DNA of 64,000 bases from Bacteroides ovatus (GCF_001314995.1 NZ_CP012938.1:1054001-1118000), one strand, 5' to 3'. Shown: positions 19,901 through 29,022, numbered from the stretch's first letter. Numbers and translations are program-made. The notes: generated by a model not told the origin, from the letters alone.

Positions 19901-20415
19901 GATATGGATAAACGGGCATTCGGAGTAACCATCAAAGAAAAATTGCCATCCATATCCGTAATGGTACCTTCCGTAGAATCGACCACTTTCACATTTGCCC
20001 CAATCACCCCTTCACCTGTAGGATCAGTGATTCTACCTTTTAAGACAAACGCTTTTTCCTGTTCTTTCTGCGGCGTCACTGCATGGAACATAATCACCCG
20101 GGGTCCGTTCACTTCATAACTGACGTCCGTACCGGCCAGCAATTGTCCCATCACATCATTAATAGTACCGTTATTTATATTCACAGAGACTTTCCTATTC
20201 AAATCAATGTCATTATTACGAATCAGGAAAGAGTAATTGCCTTGCTTCTTTATTACTTCAATGGCTTCTTTCAAAGTAATATTATCTACTTTCACACTGA
20301 ATCGCTTACTTTGTTCCTGTGCCGATAGCTGGAAACCACCAGTCAAAACGTTTCCTACAGACAAAAGCAGAAGCATTAATAATATTCTTTTTACTATTAA
20401 TCTCATATTTTTCAC
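16987..20415 (-). CDS. SusC-like TonB-dependent transporter with STN domain
   Basis: A 1142-residue outer-membrane channel importing glycan fragments with energy from TonB. The signal peptide ends near residue 32. An STN domain (about 45-110, with VKVDNITLKEAIEVIKKQG) follows and transmits substrate binding to a FecR anti-sigma factor. Then come a carboxypeptidase-regulatory-like domain (124-200), a TonB box (EVVVVGYG, 202-209), the plug (215-326, with VTVLKDAASSAIYGARAAFG) and a 22-strand barrel. The STN domain and the adjacent FecR and ECF sigma genes mark trans-envelope signalling, typical of loci for host O-glycans. It starts 88 bases after the FecR gene. Confidence 0.95.
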   Translation of the reverse strand: MKNMRLIVKRILLMLLLLSVGNVLTGGFQLSAQEQSKRFSVKVDNITLKEAIEVIKKQGNYSFLIRNNDIDLNRKVSVNINNGTINDVMGQLLAGTDVSYEVNGPRVIMFHAVTPQKEQEKAFVLKGRITDPTGEGVIGANVKVVDSTEGTITDMDGNFSLMVTPNARLSISYIGYATQEVVVKDQRPLNVTLKEDTRLIDEVVVVGYGVQKKANLTGAVSSVKMDDVLGDRPVVSVSDALKGAMPGLQITGNSGRPGEEMSFNIRGVNSLDKNGKPLVLVDNVEMDINMLDPNDIESVTVLKDAASSAIYGARAAFGVILITTKKGSDATKLSINYSNNFSFSRPANMPHKATPLQTVQAYKDMGTINYQSGQNVDTWLGLLKEYNANPSAYPDGYAMVDGLRYSLAETDLFDDMMETGFQQTHNISVGGGTKDISYRFSFGMVNENGVLASDKDTYKRYNVSSYLRSDVFSWITPELDIKYTNSNSSLPETSGGYGIWGAAVAFPSYFPTGTMNIDGEELPINTPRNLIDLAYPTTIQKNNLRIFGKVTISPLKNVKLIGEYTFNHLSNEKTKFEKKFYYAHGGNFVKEVSTANSKYEYSNGITDYNALNFYANYNNSWGKHDVTVMGGFNQESSDYRYAEMSRMNMINEDLPSISQSTGDYFAKDKFERYTVRGLFYRINYSFAGKYLLETNGRYDGSSKFPKNSRFGFFPSVSAGWRISEEAFMKPLNSVLSNLKLRGSWGNIGNQSITPYAYIPGMDAEQAYWTVSGIKVTTLKPAALVSNSFTWEKVTTIDVGFDLGLLDNRLNMVFDWYRRDTKGMLAPGSELPGVLGASAPLQNTADLRSKGWEISVDWNDQIGKVKYSIGFNLYDAKTKITKYNNETGLFGKDKNDNETFRVGMELGEIWGYVTDRLYTVDDFDADGKLKPGIAKVEGYNPNPGDILYKDLDGNDIINSGTSTTKDPGDRKIIGNNTRRYQYGIHGSASWNGFSLSFLLQGVGKRDLWVMNDLFYPHYDAWTTVYDSQLNYWTPENTNSYFPRIYEKAAGNTDANTRVQTRYLQDGSYLSIRNITLSYNFPSKWMSKIGVNNLAVFFSGENLYTFDHLPKGLDPERSVTDDLGQRGFTYPYMRQYSFGINLSF

Positions 20416-20503
20416 TATTAAAGGTTAACATAATATCTTTCTATACAACGCTGAACCGCCGATATATCTATCGACTAAGTTCCCAATCATACTTTACTTT
20501 TTC

Positions 20504-21532
20504 TTATTTTACCTCCTTTTTCTTGTCAGTTATAAAGATAGTGTCTCCACTAACTTTCCATGTATATTGCTTCTCAACGTTGATTTCTCCCAATATATCA
20601 TTGATACTTTGATTACTATTGAAACATCCGGAAAAGCGTTCCGCTTTCAGACGTTCACTCTCTAAACTGATCTTCACCTGGAATTTGCGCTCCAGACGGT
20701 GTGCGATGTCGGCAAACGGAGCATCTTCAAATGTCAGGCCACCATCCAACCAGTCACAGGCAGAACTAGCATTTGATTTCATTTTCTCCATGCGGCCCGT
20801 ATTCTTATCGTAAAAAGCCTGTTCGCTAGGGAATAGTTTCATTACCGAACCGGACAAAGTGGCTAAATTGACACGACCTTCCAACAAAGATACCATTACA
20901 TAATTATCGTCATCATAAGCGCGTACATTAAAAACAGTCCCTACCACCTTTACCTGTACACCATTCGTATTTACAAAGAAAGGAATCTTCTCATTTTTCG
21001 CCACCTTGAAATATCCTTCGCCATCAAGTGTTACATCACGTTCACGAATACCGAACCCACGGCAATAACGTAACACAGAACCCGCATTCAATGAAACCTC
21101 TGTTCCATCTGGAAGCACAATATTCGTCCGCGAACCAGCTGGCACTTTAATTTCATAAGGAGAATCCGCATTCGTATATACTTCCGTAAGATTTTCAGTA
21201 TAAGTGTACCAGAAGTAATTACAGCCCAACAACAAAATAATTGCAGCAGCTACCTTCAGCCACACAGGAACTATCTTCCGCGAACGGACAGGTTTCATCT
21301 CAGCAGCGGCTATTTTTTCTTTTATCTGTGATAAATTAGCATCCTCTACTTTGGCAAATGCAGGCACAGAAGAAACAGCCCATACTGCGGACATCTCCCG
21401 GAAAATTTTAGCTGCATCTTCATTGGAAGCCAGATAAGCGAACAGAGCTTCTTTCTCTTCTTCGGTGCAGTTACCGGACAGATAGTTGCTTATCCGGATT
21501 TCCAATTCTTCTATATGATAAGAGTCATTCAT
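20504..21532 (-). CDS. FecR-family anti-sigma factor
   Basis: A 342-residue inner-membrane regulator. A cytoplasmic N-terminal domain of about 85 residues would bind the ECF sigma factor, one transmembrane helix lies at about 88-108 (VAAAIILLLGCNYFW), and the periplasmic FecR domain (about 117-220, with IKVPAGSRTNIVLPDGTEVSLNAGS) precedes a DUF4974 C-terminal domain (FEDAPFADIAHRLERKFQVK). It should contact the STN domain of the SusC-like protein and release the sigma factor on substrate binding. It follows the sigma gene in the same direction. Confidence 0.95.
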   Translation of the reverse strand: MNDSYHIEELEIRISNYLSGNCTEEEKEALFAYLASNEDAAKIFREMSAVWAVSSVPAFAKVEDANLSQIKEKIAAAEMKPVRSRKIVPVWLKVAAAIILLLGCNYFWYTYTENLTEVYTNADSPYEIKVPAGSRTNIVLPDGTEVSLNAGSVLRYCRGFGIRERDVTLDGEGYFKVAKNEKIPFFVNTNGVQVKVVGTVFNVRAYDDDNYVMVSLLEGRVNLATLSGSVMKLFPSEQAFYDKNTGRMEKMKSNASSACDWLDGGLTFEDAPFADIAHRLERKFQVKISLESERLKAERFSGCFNSNQSINDILGEINVEKQYTWKVSGDTIFITDKKKEVK

Positions 21533-21609
21533 AAACGTACTTTTTCTATGGGTGTATATAACTAGATACGCAATAAAAAAAGAAACGTTTAAAAGAAAAG
21601 CGATTTTTT

Positions 21610-22197
21610 TTAGAGAAACATCAAAATAGCTATCATATAAGGTGTACCCAGTGATTCGCGTAGCTTAGTCAATGCTATTTTCATCTGTACTCTTACAGTG
21701 GTCACATTAATATTCTGCTCCTTGGCAATTTCACTGTATGTCTTACCCTCATACAAACTTGCTTTAAATATGGCACGGCATTTGGCTGGCAATTCCTCCA
21801 CCTTCTTCATGATGATGGTATTCATTTCGCTATGCTCCAATGCCTGCAAAGGATTATCGGAAGAAAGAATATGATTTTCGAGAAAAGCCCAGATTTCTTC
21901 CATCTGTTCCGTCATCTGTTTTTCGTTGAAGTAGGAAGAACGCAGATAACTAATACTTGCGTTTTGAATAGCACGCCGCAAGTACGGAAGAGCCGGGTGA
22001 GTGATATGGTGGCGATTCTGCCAAAAAGCGACAAAGACATCATTCACAATCTCCCCTGCCACCCTCTTGTCATGCACATAATAAACAGCTATCGCACACA
22101 AATAAAGGTAGTAGGTATGATAGATTTTATCAAATGCTTTTGTATTACCGTGATTTAACTGTTCAATTAGATTTTCAGAGATTTCTGGTAGATTCAT
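21610..22197 (-). CDS. ECF RNA polymerase sigma factor
   Basis: A sigma-70 family ECF factor of 195 residues from the start I choose, MNLPEISENLIEQL. Region 2 includes FDKIYHTYYLYLCAIAVYYV and EIVNDVFVAFWQNR; region 4 includes ELPAKCRAIFKASLYEGKTYSEIA and the helix-turn-helix NVTTVRVQMKIALTKLRE. The open frame reaches 22260, but that would start upstream of a clear promoter (22254-22224), so 22197, with AAAGAAAG before it, is preferred. It should activate the downstream susC/susD operon when released by FecR. Confidence 0.92.
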   Translation of the reverse strand: MNLPEISENLIEQLNHGNTKAFDKIYHTYYLYLCAIAVYYVHDKRVAGEIVNDVFVAFWQNRHHITHPALPYLRRAIQNASISYLRSSYFNEKQMTEQMEEIWAFLENHILSSDNPLQALEHSEMNTIIMKKVEELPAKCRAIFKASLYEGKTYSEIAKEQNINVTTVRVQMKIALTKLRESLGTPYMIAILMFL

Positions 22198-22223
22198 TCG
22201 TTGTCTTTCTTTAAGGAACGGTG

Positions 22224-22254
22224 CAAATATAGCGATTAATTCAGAAAAACAAAA
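22224..22254 (-). promoter_or_regulatory. Promoter of the ECF sigma gene
   Basis: On the minus strand TTTTG (22254-22250) and TATATTTG (22231-22224) are 18 bases apart, a good Bacteroides promoter. It lies about 27 bases before the chosen ATG and rules out the longer sigma reading frame. Confidence 0.7.
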
Positions 22255-22296
22255 TTCCAATCAGATAAACCGGAGCCCGGCAATCATTCCTTAACC

Positions 22297-23754
22297 CTAC
22301 AATCCCATCGGTATTTTCAACAAATACCAAACGATAAACAGCAATGTCCAGACAACCAGGATGCCTAATGAATATCTCCAAGTATATTTCAGCAATGAAC
22401 CATACGTAATCTGCTTATCATATTGCCGCATATAGGTAAGCACCAGAGGCATATAGAATAAGAAAGGAGTAATGGCATTCGTCGAACTATCTCCGATACG
22501 GAAAGCACATTGTGCTATATCCGGAGCAATTCCCATCTGTGCAAACATCGGGATAAAGATAAAAGACATAAAAGCCCATTTGGAGGTAGCAGATACCATA
22601 ATCAGATTTATCAATGCCGTAAACAGAATAAACAGAACAAGAGCAGACAAAGGAGCCGGTTCAAACGAAGAAAGTAAGTCAGCCCCCATAATCGCCAGAC
22701 ATTTATCCAGATGGGAATATTCAAAACAGGCAAACATCTGCGCAGCGAAGAAAGCGATAACGAAATACACTCCAAGAAGCTTCATTGGCTGCGTAAGTCC
22801 TTCAATCACATCATTGTCAGTGCGATACCGTCCGGAACTGAATCCATAAGCCATTCCCGTAATACCTGCTCCCAAAGAAAGCAAAAACAAAATACCGGCA
22901 ATAAAAGGCGAATGCATCAAACCACCATTCACACCCCGCAAAATTCCATAAGAAGAAAAAGTAAGCCACAAGATAAGAGCCACATAGATAGCTGCCACAA
23001 CAATGGAAATCATAATGGCACGCCGCTCTTTACGAGACAGAGGATGGTAAGCCACCACCTTCATACTGCCTTCATACTTACCTAACGTAGGAAGAAGCCA
23101 TTTTTGAGTAATCCAATACACAATAGCCGTAATGGCCACCGTTGAAGCACTCATAAAAAAGTAATTGCAAAGAGGTTCTGTATTCCCCTGATAACCCGTT
23201 TGTGCCAGTGCAGCCTCTTGCGTGGTATGCGCCAACAACGGGTCCATCGTACTCAATACAATATTAGCACTATACCCGCATGCAACGGAAACATAAGCCG
23301 TAACAATCCCTGCAATCGGATGAAGCCCCACCCATTGAAACAGCATAGCAGCAATAGGCAATAAAATGATATATCCACCATCACCAATGGCATTCGACAA
23401 CAAGCCAAGTACAATCACCCACAAGACGATCTTCCTCTTTTCCTGTCGGTTTCCCACCCCCATGCGGATACATGCATCAATAAAACCGGAATGTTGTGCC
23501 ACTCCCAATCCAAACATAGCAATTATCACCATACCTAACGGAGCAAAGCCCGTGAAATTCTTAATAGCGTTCCGCAACCACCAACGGATTCCTTCGGGAC
23601 TCAACAGGCTTTGTACACGGATGTCCTCACCTGTTTGTGGCAATGTCACTTTCAACCCATAGATATCGCATATCCATGAAAGAAAGACCACTGCCATTGT
23701 TAGCAGAAGGAACATCGTAGCGGGATGGGGCATACGCCATTTATTCTTCATCAT
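22297..23754 (-). CDS. AbgT-family transporter
   Basis: A 485-residue multi-pass inner-membrane protein of the AbgT family, whose founding member imports p-aminobenzoyl-glutamate and whose other members export sulfonamides. About 11-12 hydrophobic segments are visible. Family-type stretches include LLSNAIGDGGYIILLPIAAMLF, VACGYSANIVLSTMDP and the C-terminal FRIGDSSTNAITPFLFYMPL. It lies 32 bases after the response regulator gene and appears to be the last gene of the kinase-regulator-transporter group. The substrate cannot be assigned from sequence. Confidence 0.88.
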   Translation of the reverse strand: MMKNKWRMPHPATMFLLLTMAVVFLSWICDIYGLKVTLPQTGEDIRVQSLLSPEGIRWWLRNAIKNFTGFAPLGMVIIAMFGLGVAQHSGFIDACIRMGVGNRQEKRKIVLWVIVLGLLSNAIGDGGYIILLPIAAMLFQWVGLHPIAGIVTAYVSVACGYSANIVLSTMDPLLAHTTQEAALAQTGYQGNTEPLCNYFFMSASTVAITAIVYWITQKWLLPTLGKYEGSMKVVAYHPLSRKERRAIMISIVVAAIYVALILWLTFSSYGILRGVNGGLMHSPFIAGILFLLSLGAGITGMAYGFSSGRYRTDNDVIEGLTQPMKLLGVYFVIAFFAAQMFACFEYSHLDKCLAIMGADLLSSFEPAPLSALVLFILFTALINLIMVSATSKWAFMSFIFIPMFAQMGIAPDIAQCAFRIGDSSTNAITPFLFYMPLVLTYMRQYDKQITYGSLLKYTWRYSLGILVVWTLLFIVWYLLKIPMGL

Positions 23755-23786
23755 TTTCCGGGATTATTTTTCGTTTGCTTTAGCAA

Positions 23787-24515
23787 CTACTCCTCGTCAG
23801 GCTCCAGATTATCCAGATCAATAATACGCAATTCCAATGCACGTACTGCCAACCGGGTAGCATTCACTCCCACTCGTTCTCCATTCGGAAAAAGACGTCC
23901 GATAAGATCATTCTGCCGTTTCTCCAATGATTTCACACCAAAAGGCATTCCTTTCAGATTGGCAATCATCTCTTTCGTATAACCCAAAGCCAGATGACGG
24001 AGAAAACGTTCATCGTATTCATCAATATCATAACTGATGACAGCCTCCTGACGCTTGGCATCATTGGCTACCGATTTCTTGAAACGATCTACAATCTTTT
24101 CCAGAATCGGATAGTTAAATACCAATTTCTTTCCATCCATCACAGCCTGTACATCTGTTTTCGTCAGTAGCTCACCCGTTTTGAGGATGATTCCATCGGC
24201 ACCGGCATTCAATACGTCCACCCACAACTTTTCGTTCAGAATCTCACCCGTGAAGATCAATACCCGAACTCCTTTGTAACGTTTGAATATATTCTTGCAA
24301 ATATCAACACCAATGGTCGTAGAACCTCCCAGTCCTAAGTCCAACAATACCAGATCGGGAAGCTGGGCCTCCATCAACGGCCAAAACTCACTTTCCGTCA
24401 TTGCCGTGCCGATCACTTCTGCATTCGGTATTTCATGACGGAATATTTCTTCTGTCCCTTTCAACTCCAGTTTTACATCCTCTACAATAATAACTTTAAA
24501 CTTCTGTTCTTCCAT
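23787..24515 (-). CDS. Two-component response regulator
   Basis: A 242-residue protein with an N-terminal receiver domain (about 5-125) and a C-terminal domain of about 90 residues. The acidic pocket is E11-D12, the phosphoacceptor is D59 in LVLLDLGLGG, and the Thr and Lys come in LIFTGE and GIILKTGE. The C-terminal part (FLRHLALGYTKEMIANLKGMP and following) resembles a LuxR/NarL-type helix-turn-helix but with an atypical, longer arrangement. It lies 34 bases downstream of the double sensor kinase, its obvious partner. Target genes are unknown; the adjacent AbgT gene is a natural candidate. Confidence 0.88.
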   Translation of the reverse strand: MEEQKFKVIIVEDVKLELKGTEEIFRHEIPNAEVIGTAMTESEFWPLMEAQLPDLVLLDLGLGGSTTIGVDICKNIFKRYKGVRVLIFTGEILNEKLWVDVLNAGADGIILKTGELLTKTDVQAVMDGKKLVFNYPILEKIVDRFKKSVANDAKRQEAVISYDIDEYDERFLRHLALGYTKEMIANLKGMPFGVKSLEKRQNDLIGRLFPNGERVGVNATRLAVRALELRIIDLDNLEPDEE

Positions 24516-24549
24516 GTTCCTTATCTAATAACTTTTATGTGTTTTCCTT

Positions 24550-27500
24550 TTATCGGCGCGGAATAGTGAAATAAACCGTAAACCCGCCGCCTTCAGCCGG
24601 CTCGGCATTGATACGGCATCCCCTACGCCCCGCAAATTCGTCGTGGTCACGGATAATCTGCTTACATACCAGATATTCCGTTCCCCTCAACTCCCCTTTT
24701 TCACCGGAAGTCATACGTGCCAGATTCGGATAAAATAGTTGATTCAACTCTTCCACACTCTTCTCGCGTCTCGTATCCGTAAAGAGGAAACGAACATATT
24801 CATTATCCTTGCGCGCTTGCAAACGTATCACTCCATCTTCACGTACAGTCAATGCTTCATCAATCAAATTCTCCAATAGAAAACGCAACTGATTCACGTC
24901 TCCTATCACCTTCGCCTCCATCGGCTCTATTTCCAATTCTATCCTCTCCGGCCGATTCTTTATCAACTTCTTGAAATATTTTCCGGCAGCATCCAAAAGT
25001 TCCTGTACCGGAATCACCGTACGCCGGAAAGTGACCTCCTCCAATTGACGGGAAGCACACGAGCTCAAAATCGTAAAGATTCCCTTATAGTATTCAATCA
25101 ATTCCGTCATAGTCTCCACCGCTTCACGCTCCTCCGTTTCCGAAAGATTCTGCGCATTCAACCGCCCTACAATCTGCTTGATTTTATTCGGATAATAAAT
25201 CGTCTCATGTTTAATAGTCGACAGACAGTTGTCAAGCACCATATTCTGAACATGCAACATGCTGTCTTCCCAGGAAGCCCGACGTGTTTCTTCGTGTGCC
25301 GACTCGATATCCCGATATTTTGTAGCCAGTTTCACCACTGCGTTAAACACGACAATAGCCACATAACGAGCTACCAGTTCAAAAAGCAGTCGATCCGTCT
25401 CCTGTTCCGTTCCTTCTCTGCGCTCCAGATAAAGCACACCGACACATTGATGCTCGCCCCCTGCTTCCACCATCAGCGGAATTGCCTGAAGATGCTGTTC
25501 AGAAAGATATTTCCCGGAACTAAAACACTGCTCTACCATTTCCGGCATTTCCTGTCCGGGACGAGAAGCATATTCCAGCCGGTGTGTCGTTTCATTATAA
25601 ACGGCAATTCCCATCCGGTCAATCGTCAGTAATTCATTTACCGAACCAAATGCTTCATCCACAATCCGCTGCGGAATTTCTTTAAGCGTACTCTCTTCCC
25701 GTTGAAGTGCCTCTGCATTTTCCTGTTCCTGCGGTCTCACCAAAGATGCAGCAAACACCTTCTGGTTAATCTCAAGTACCTGTTCGAGATTCAAACGATT
25801 CTGCAAACGTTTTCTCATGTACAGAAAATAATATCCAACCAACGAAACAATCAATAAAACAAAGCATAAAATAATCCCTACCGTCTTATTGGTATTCGAA
25901 CGCTCCAACTGCCGGCAATATGCTTCGAGAGTTTGATCCTCTCCCTGCAACTTATACAAATCCGTAAATGCCGAATTATTATAACTATATGCATCCAACT
26001 GTTTCAAAGCCAGAAAAGCAACCGCTGCCTCATTCCTGATATCCAAAATTACATGATAATCCGAATCAAACAATTCGTTCCACCAACTGATTTCAGCAGG
26101 CGTTCCCTCACCTACCAGCTTCATATACCGATGTGGACGATCCGGACGCGCATATTTTTCATAATGCTCATTCAGAAAAAGCATTGCAGAATCTATATAT
26201 TGCAAAGCCAACTCATAATTTTCATCCACATTAGCAAAATAGGCAGCATTCGCATAATCCGACGCTACATCCAGCAAATCCTCATACGCAGAATCCATAA
26301 CTACTACAATCGAATCGCCATCCTGCAACATGGGAGGAATCGGATCATGCAGACAAGAAACCATCCCCAACGGAAGCAACAAGCAAAGCAACAATACCCC
26401 CATTGCTTTACGCACTCCCGAAGGCAAACGAAAATAAAAACGGCTTCCCTTCCCCAGTTCACTCTCCACATCAAAAACGCATCCCCGGAATAAATCATTC
26501 GTTTTCTTATACTTCTCAATGATTCCCTTACAATTCATCAATCCGAAACCACTACCTTTGTTTTCTTTCAACACTTCCGGATCGGCTGCATTCTTCATTC
26601 CGATCACGCGGGAATCATACACCTTCTCACCAATGATATGCGCCACATCCTCTTCGGAAATACCTCTTCCGTTATCCTCCACAGAGATCTCGACATACGC
26701 ATCCTCCGTAATACGGGCATACACTTTAATTGTTCCTCCTTCCGGAGTATATTTACGGGCATTTTCCGCCAGCGTATTAATCATAAACAAAGTTAGTGCC
26801 CGGTCGGCCTTCACCATAACCGTAGTCGGTTCAATTTCCAACTTCTGATTTTTCATTTCAAAAGCACGTCTTCCCTTGCCTAGCAGCTCAAACAGTTCAT
26901 TGAGACTGAAAGTTTCAATATTCAGGCTAAGCGTTCCTTGCTTCATCTTAATCCAAAGAGCCAGAATATCGTTGTACTCATTAATCGTAGTTACCAGCTC
27001 ATCAATGTATTGATACTTCTCTTTCTTAATCTTCGCATTATCAATATACCCCCGCTCCGTCAACTTATGCACTTCGTTCAAGATACGGTCAATATAAGGA
27101 TTAATACCATTGACAATGCCCAGACAAGCCTTCTTTATAAGATTCTGACGTTTATTTCCCGCAATATGTTGTTCGTAAACATACCGTTGCTTTTCCAACT
27201 GCATCCGCTCGTCACTCAACGCTTCCACCATCTGCTCATTGTCCGCAGCCCAAACAATATACGGTTCAAGCACATGCACCAATGCTTTTTCATCACGGTT
27301 CAACCGATGCAGAGGAACCAGTGCCGCTTTTCCTTCCTCCGGAATTTCCAGTTGAAGACGTCCTTTCCCAAATAATTGATCGATACCTTGTTGAATTAAT
27401 GGAACATTCATCGGAATGGACGAAGTTATATCCCGGCAAAGAGTCAGAATCCGTTGCAGACGCTCCACGTCTACCTGATTCCTTATTTTAGACCGTTTAT

Positions 27501-28869
27501 TGAAAAACCACCAAAGAATAACCACCAATACAAGTCCGACAATAACCAAAGAAAGTACAAGCGTCATTTGTCGTGAATCGGCTTCCAATGAAAGATAGCG
27601 GCTCTCCAACTCCTTATCCTGACGGGTATAATTTAAAATATCCAAATATATATTCCGGTTGTAATCAGAAGCATACTTCATCCCGAGCCCCGCATACGAC
27701 ACGCTCAATTGCTCCCGAATCCTTGAGATCCATTCAGGTACCGTTCTCACATCTTCCTGCATGATCCATGGAACCCCGGTATAAGTCGTATCTCCTTCTA
27801 CAAAAACATGTAGTTTATCCAATGTATCCGCCGCATGGTGATAATAGAGCATGTGATGTTGATTCACACAATCTAACGCTTTTGCAAGCGTATCCAATGC
27901 CTCCGTATAACGTCCGTGCTCATTCATATATTTACCGATAGACACATACGCACCAGCAATCTGATACAAATCATTGTACTCACGAAATTTTTCAAGCGCA
28001 CGCTGTGCCATTCGCAAAGGCAAAAGCGAATCTACGGGAAACCCAAACTGATCCAGCGCATATCCCCTTCTCGTCCGAAAAAGTTCGAAATTATTAGGTG
28101 AAACCATCAGATTAGCCAATCCTTGCAGACCATTTCCTTCGAAATAAGGATGATTAGTCTGAACAGCTGTCCGCCAGGTAATATAAAGTTGGTCGAACTC
28201 ACGCATTTTCCGGTCTTCCGGCTTGGTTGCTTCCACCAACGAGGCCGAACCTTTAATATAATGATAATAAAGCAACTGATTAGTATCTGTCAAAGCTTCA
28301 TCTTCCGGAATCCGGTTAAGAGATGTGATGGCCTCCTGCCGTTGCTGCAGATAGTAATAATAAATAGAAGAAACGATGAAAAATTCGGTGAATGCATAAT
28401 CCAGCCGTAGTGCCTCGTGACGGTCGGCAAACAAATCACTCTCTTCACGAATACGTTTCATGCGCTTGAGCGCACTATTACGATAATCATAAAATTCTTT
28501 GTTCATAGCCGTCCGCTGACAGATTTTCATCAGTCCGATGTCGGCAATCAACAGTTCGAGTTCATTTTTAGTCAGTTTATATACTTCCTTATGCAACGCT
28601 TCCGCCCGGTCAAAGTCCATAGCCATAAAAGCACAGAACCCCAGGTTGTTGGATGCTTCCGCTTTCCCCGACTTGTAGAAATTCACCTGTCTATAGGCTT
28701 CATTGGCATATTTATAAGAAGAATCCAGGCTTCGATAACGATAAGCATACGCTTTCCCGTTTAATGAATCAATCAGGCGCACCTCTTTGGTCGGCACCAT
28801 ATCAGTGCACGAAAAAAAAGAGGCAAACAACACTATACCTATTATATATAAAGGAAAGCGTGAACTCAT
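24550..28869 (-). CDS. Double sensor kinase (DUF5112/DUF5113 type), two kinase modules in one protein
   Basis: A 1439-residue protein made of two complete sensor layouts. Module 1: signal segment with possible lipid Cys21, periplasmic TPR-like region, TM (436-456), helical dimerisation region, then a good HATPase with N703, D732NGRG736 and G772SGFGL777. Module 2 begins at about 819 with RKAMGVLLLCLLLPLGMVSC, itself a lipoprotein-type signal (C839), followed by a second periplasmic region, TM (about 997-1017), a GAF-like domain (1065-1175), an H-box with H1221 in STIKHETIYYPNK, and a degenerate HATPase. Where module 2 has H1221, module 1 has Gly/Asn. Where module 1 has N703 and the glycine boxes, module 2 has E1338, TDTRRE and RGTEYL. 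The modules thus look complementary. I believe such fused proteins recur in Bacteroides. Confidence 0.85.
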   Translation of the reverse strand: MSSRFPLYIIGIVLFASFFSCTDMVPTKEVRLIDSLNGKAYAYRYRSLDSSYKYANEAYRQVNFYKSGKAEASNNLGFCAFMAMDFDRAEALHKEVYKLTKNELELLIADIGLMKICQRTAMNKEFYDYRNSALKRMKRIREESDLFADRHEALRLDYAFTEFFIVSSIYYYYLQQRQEAITSLNRIPEDEALTDTNQLLYYHYIKGSASLVEATKPEDRKMREFDQLYITWRTAVQTNHPYFEGNGLQGLANLMVSPNNFELFRTRRGYALDQFGFPVDSLLPLRMAQRALEKFREYNDLYQIAGAYVSIGKYMNEHGRYTEALDTLAKALDCVNQHHMLYYHHAADTLDKLHVFVEGDTTYTGVPWIMQEDVRTVPEWISRIREQLSVSYAGLGMKYASDYNRNIYLDILNYTRQDKELESRYLSLEADSRQMTLVLSLVIVGLVLVVILWWFFNKRSKIRNQVDVERLQRILTLCRDITSSIPMNVPLIQQGIDQLFGKGRLQLEIPEEGKAALVPLHRLNRDEKALVHVLEPYIVWAADNEQMVEALSDERMQLEKQRYVYEQHIAGNKRQNLIKKACLGIVNGINPYIDRILNEVHKLTERGYIDNAKIKKEKYQYIDELVTTINEYNDILALWIKMKQGTLSLNIETFSLNELFELLGKGRRAFEMKNQKLEIEPTTVMVKADRALTLFMINTLAENARKYTPEGGTIKVYARITEDAYVEISVEDNGRGISEEDVAHIIGEKVYDSRVIGMKNAADPEVLKENKGSGFGLMNCKGIIEKYKKTNDLFRGCVFDVESELGKGSRFYFRLPSGVRKAMGVLLLCLLLPLGMVSCLHDPIPPMLQDGDSIVVVMDSAYEDLLDVASDYANAAYFANVDENYELALQYIDSAMLFLNEHYEKYARPDRPHRYMKLVGEGTPAEISWWNELFDSDYHVILDIRNEAAVAFLALKQLDAYSYNNSAFTDLYKLQGEDQTLEAYCRQLERSNTNKTVGIILCFVLLIVSLVGYYFLYMRKRLQNRLNLEQVLEINQKVFAASLVRPQEQENAEALQREESTLKEIPQRIVDEAFGSVNELLTIDRMGIAVYNETTHRLEYASRPGQEMPEMVEQCFSSGKYLSEQHLQAIPLMVEAGGEHQCVGVLYLERREGTEQETDRLLFELVARYVAIVVFNAVVKLATKYRDIESAHEETRRASWEDSMLHVQNMVLDNCLSTIKHETIYYPNKIKQIVGRLNAQNLSETEEREAVETMTELIEYYKGIFTILSSCASRQLEEVTFRRTVIPVQELLDAAGKYFKKLIKNRPERIELEIEPMEAKVIGDVNQLRFLLENLIDEALTVREDGVIRLQARKDNEYVRFLFTDTRREKSVEELNQLFYPNLARMTSGEKGELRGTEYLVCKQIIRDHDEFAGRRGCRINAEPAEGGGFTVYFTIPRR

Positions 28870-28896
28870 TTTTGACTATTAACTGTTTTCAGAAAG

Positions 28897-28904
28897 CAAA
28901 TCTA
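28897..28904 (-). promoter_or_regulatory. -7 promoter element for the sensor kinase operon
   Basis: TAGATTTG on the minus strand, 27 bases before the kinase ATG, matches TAnnTTTG. No -33 box is clear. Confidence 0.45.
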
Positions 28905-28978
28905 CAAATATTTCCGATAAGTTGGAGAGAAAAATATTTTTTATACAATAAGTCCTTCTAAATAATAAGAGAAATTCC

Positions 28979-28986
28979 TACCTTTG
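28979..28986 (+). promoter_or_regulatory. -7 promoter element for prs
   Basis: TACCTTTG matches TAnnTTTG exactly and lies 36 bases before the prs ATG. The expected -33 region is T-rich but has no TTTG. Confidence 0.55.
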
Positions 28987-29022
28987 CAGGCAAATTAACA
29001 AATAGGTAACATCTATTACAAA

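Noticed and set aside
22198..22260. The longer N-terminus of the ECF sigma factor
   Set aside because: It contains the promoter itself (22254-22224), and 22197 has a better ribosome site.
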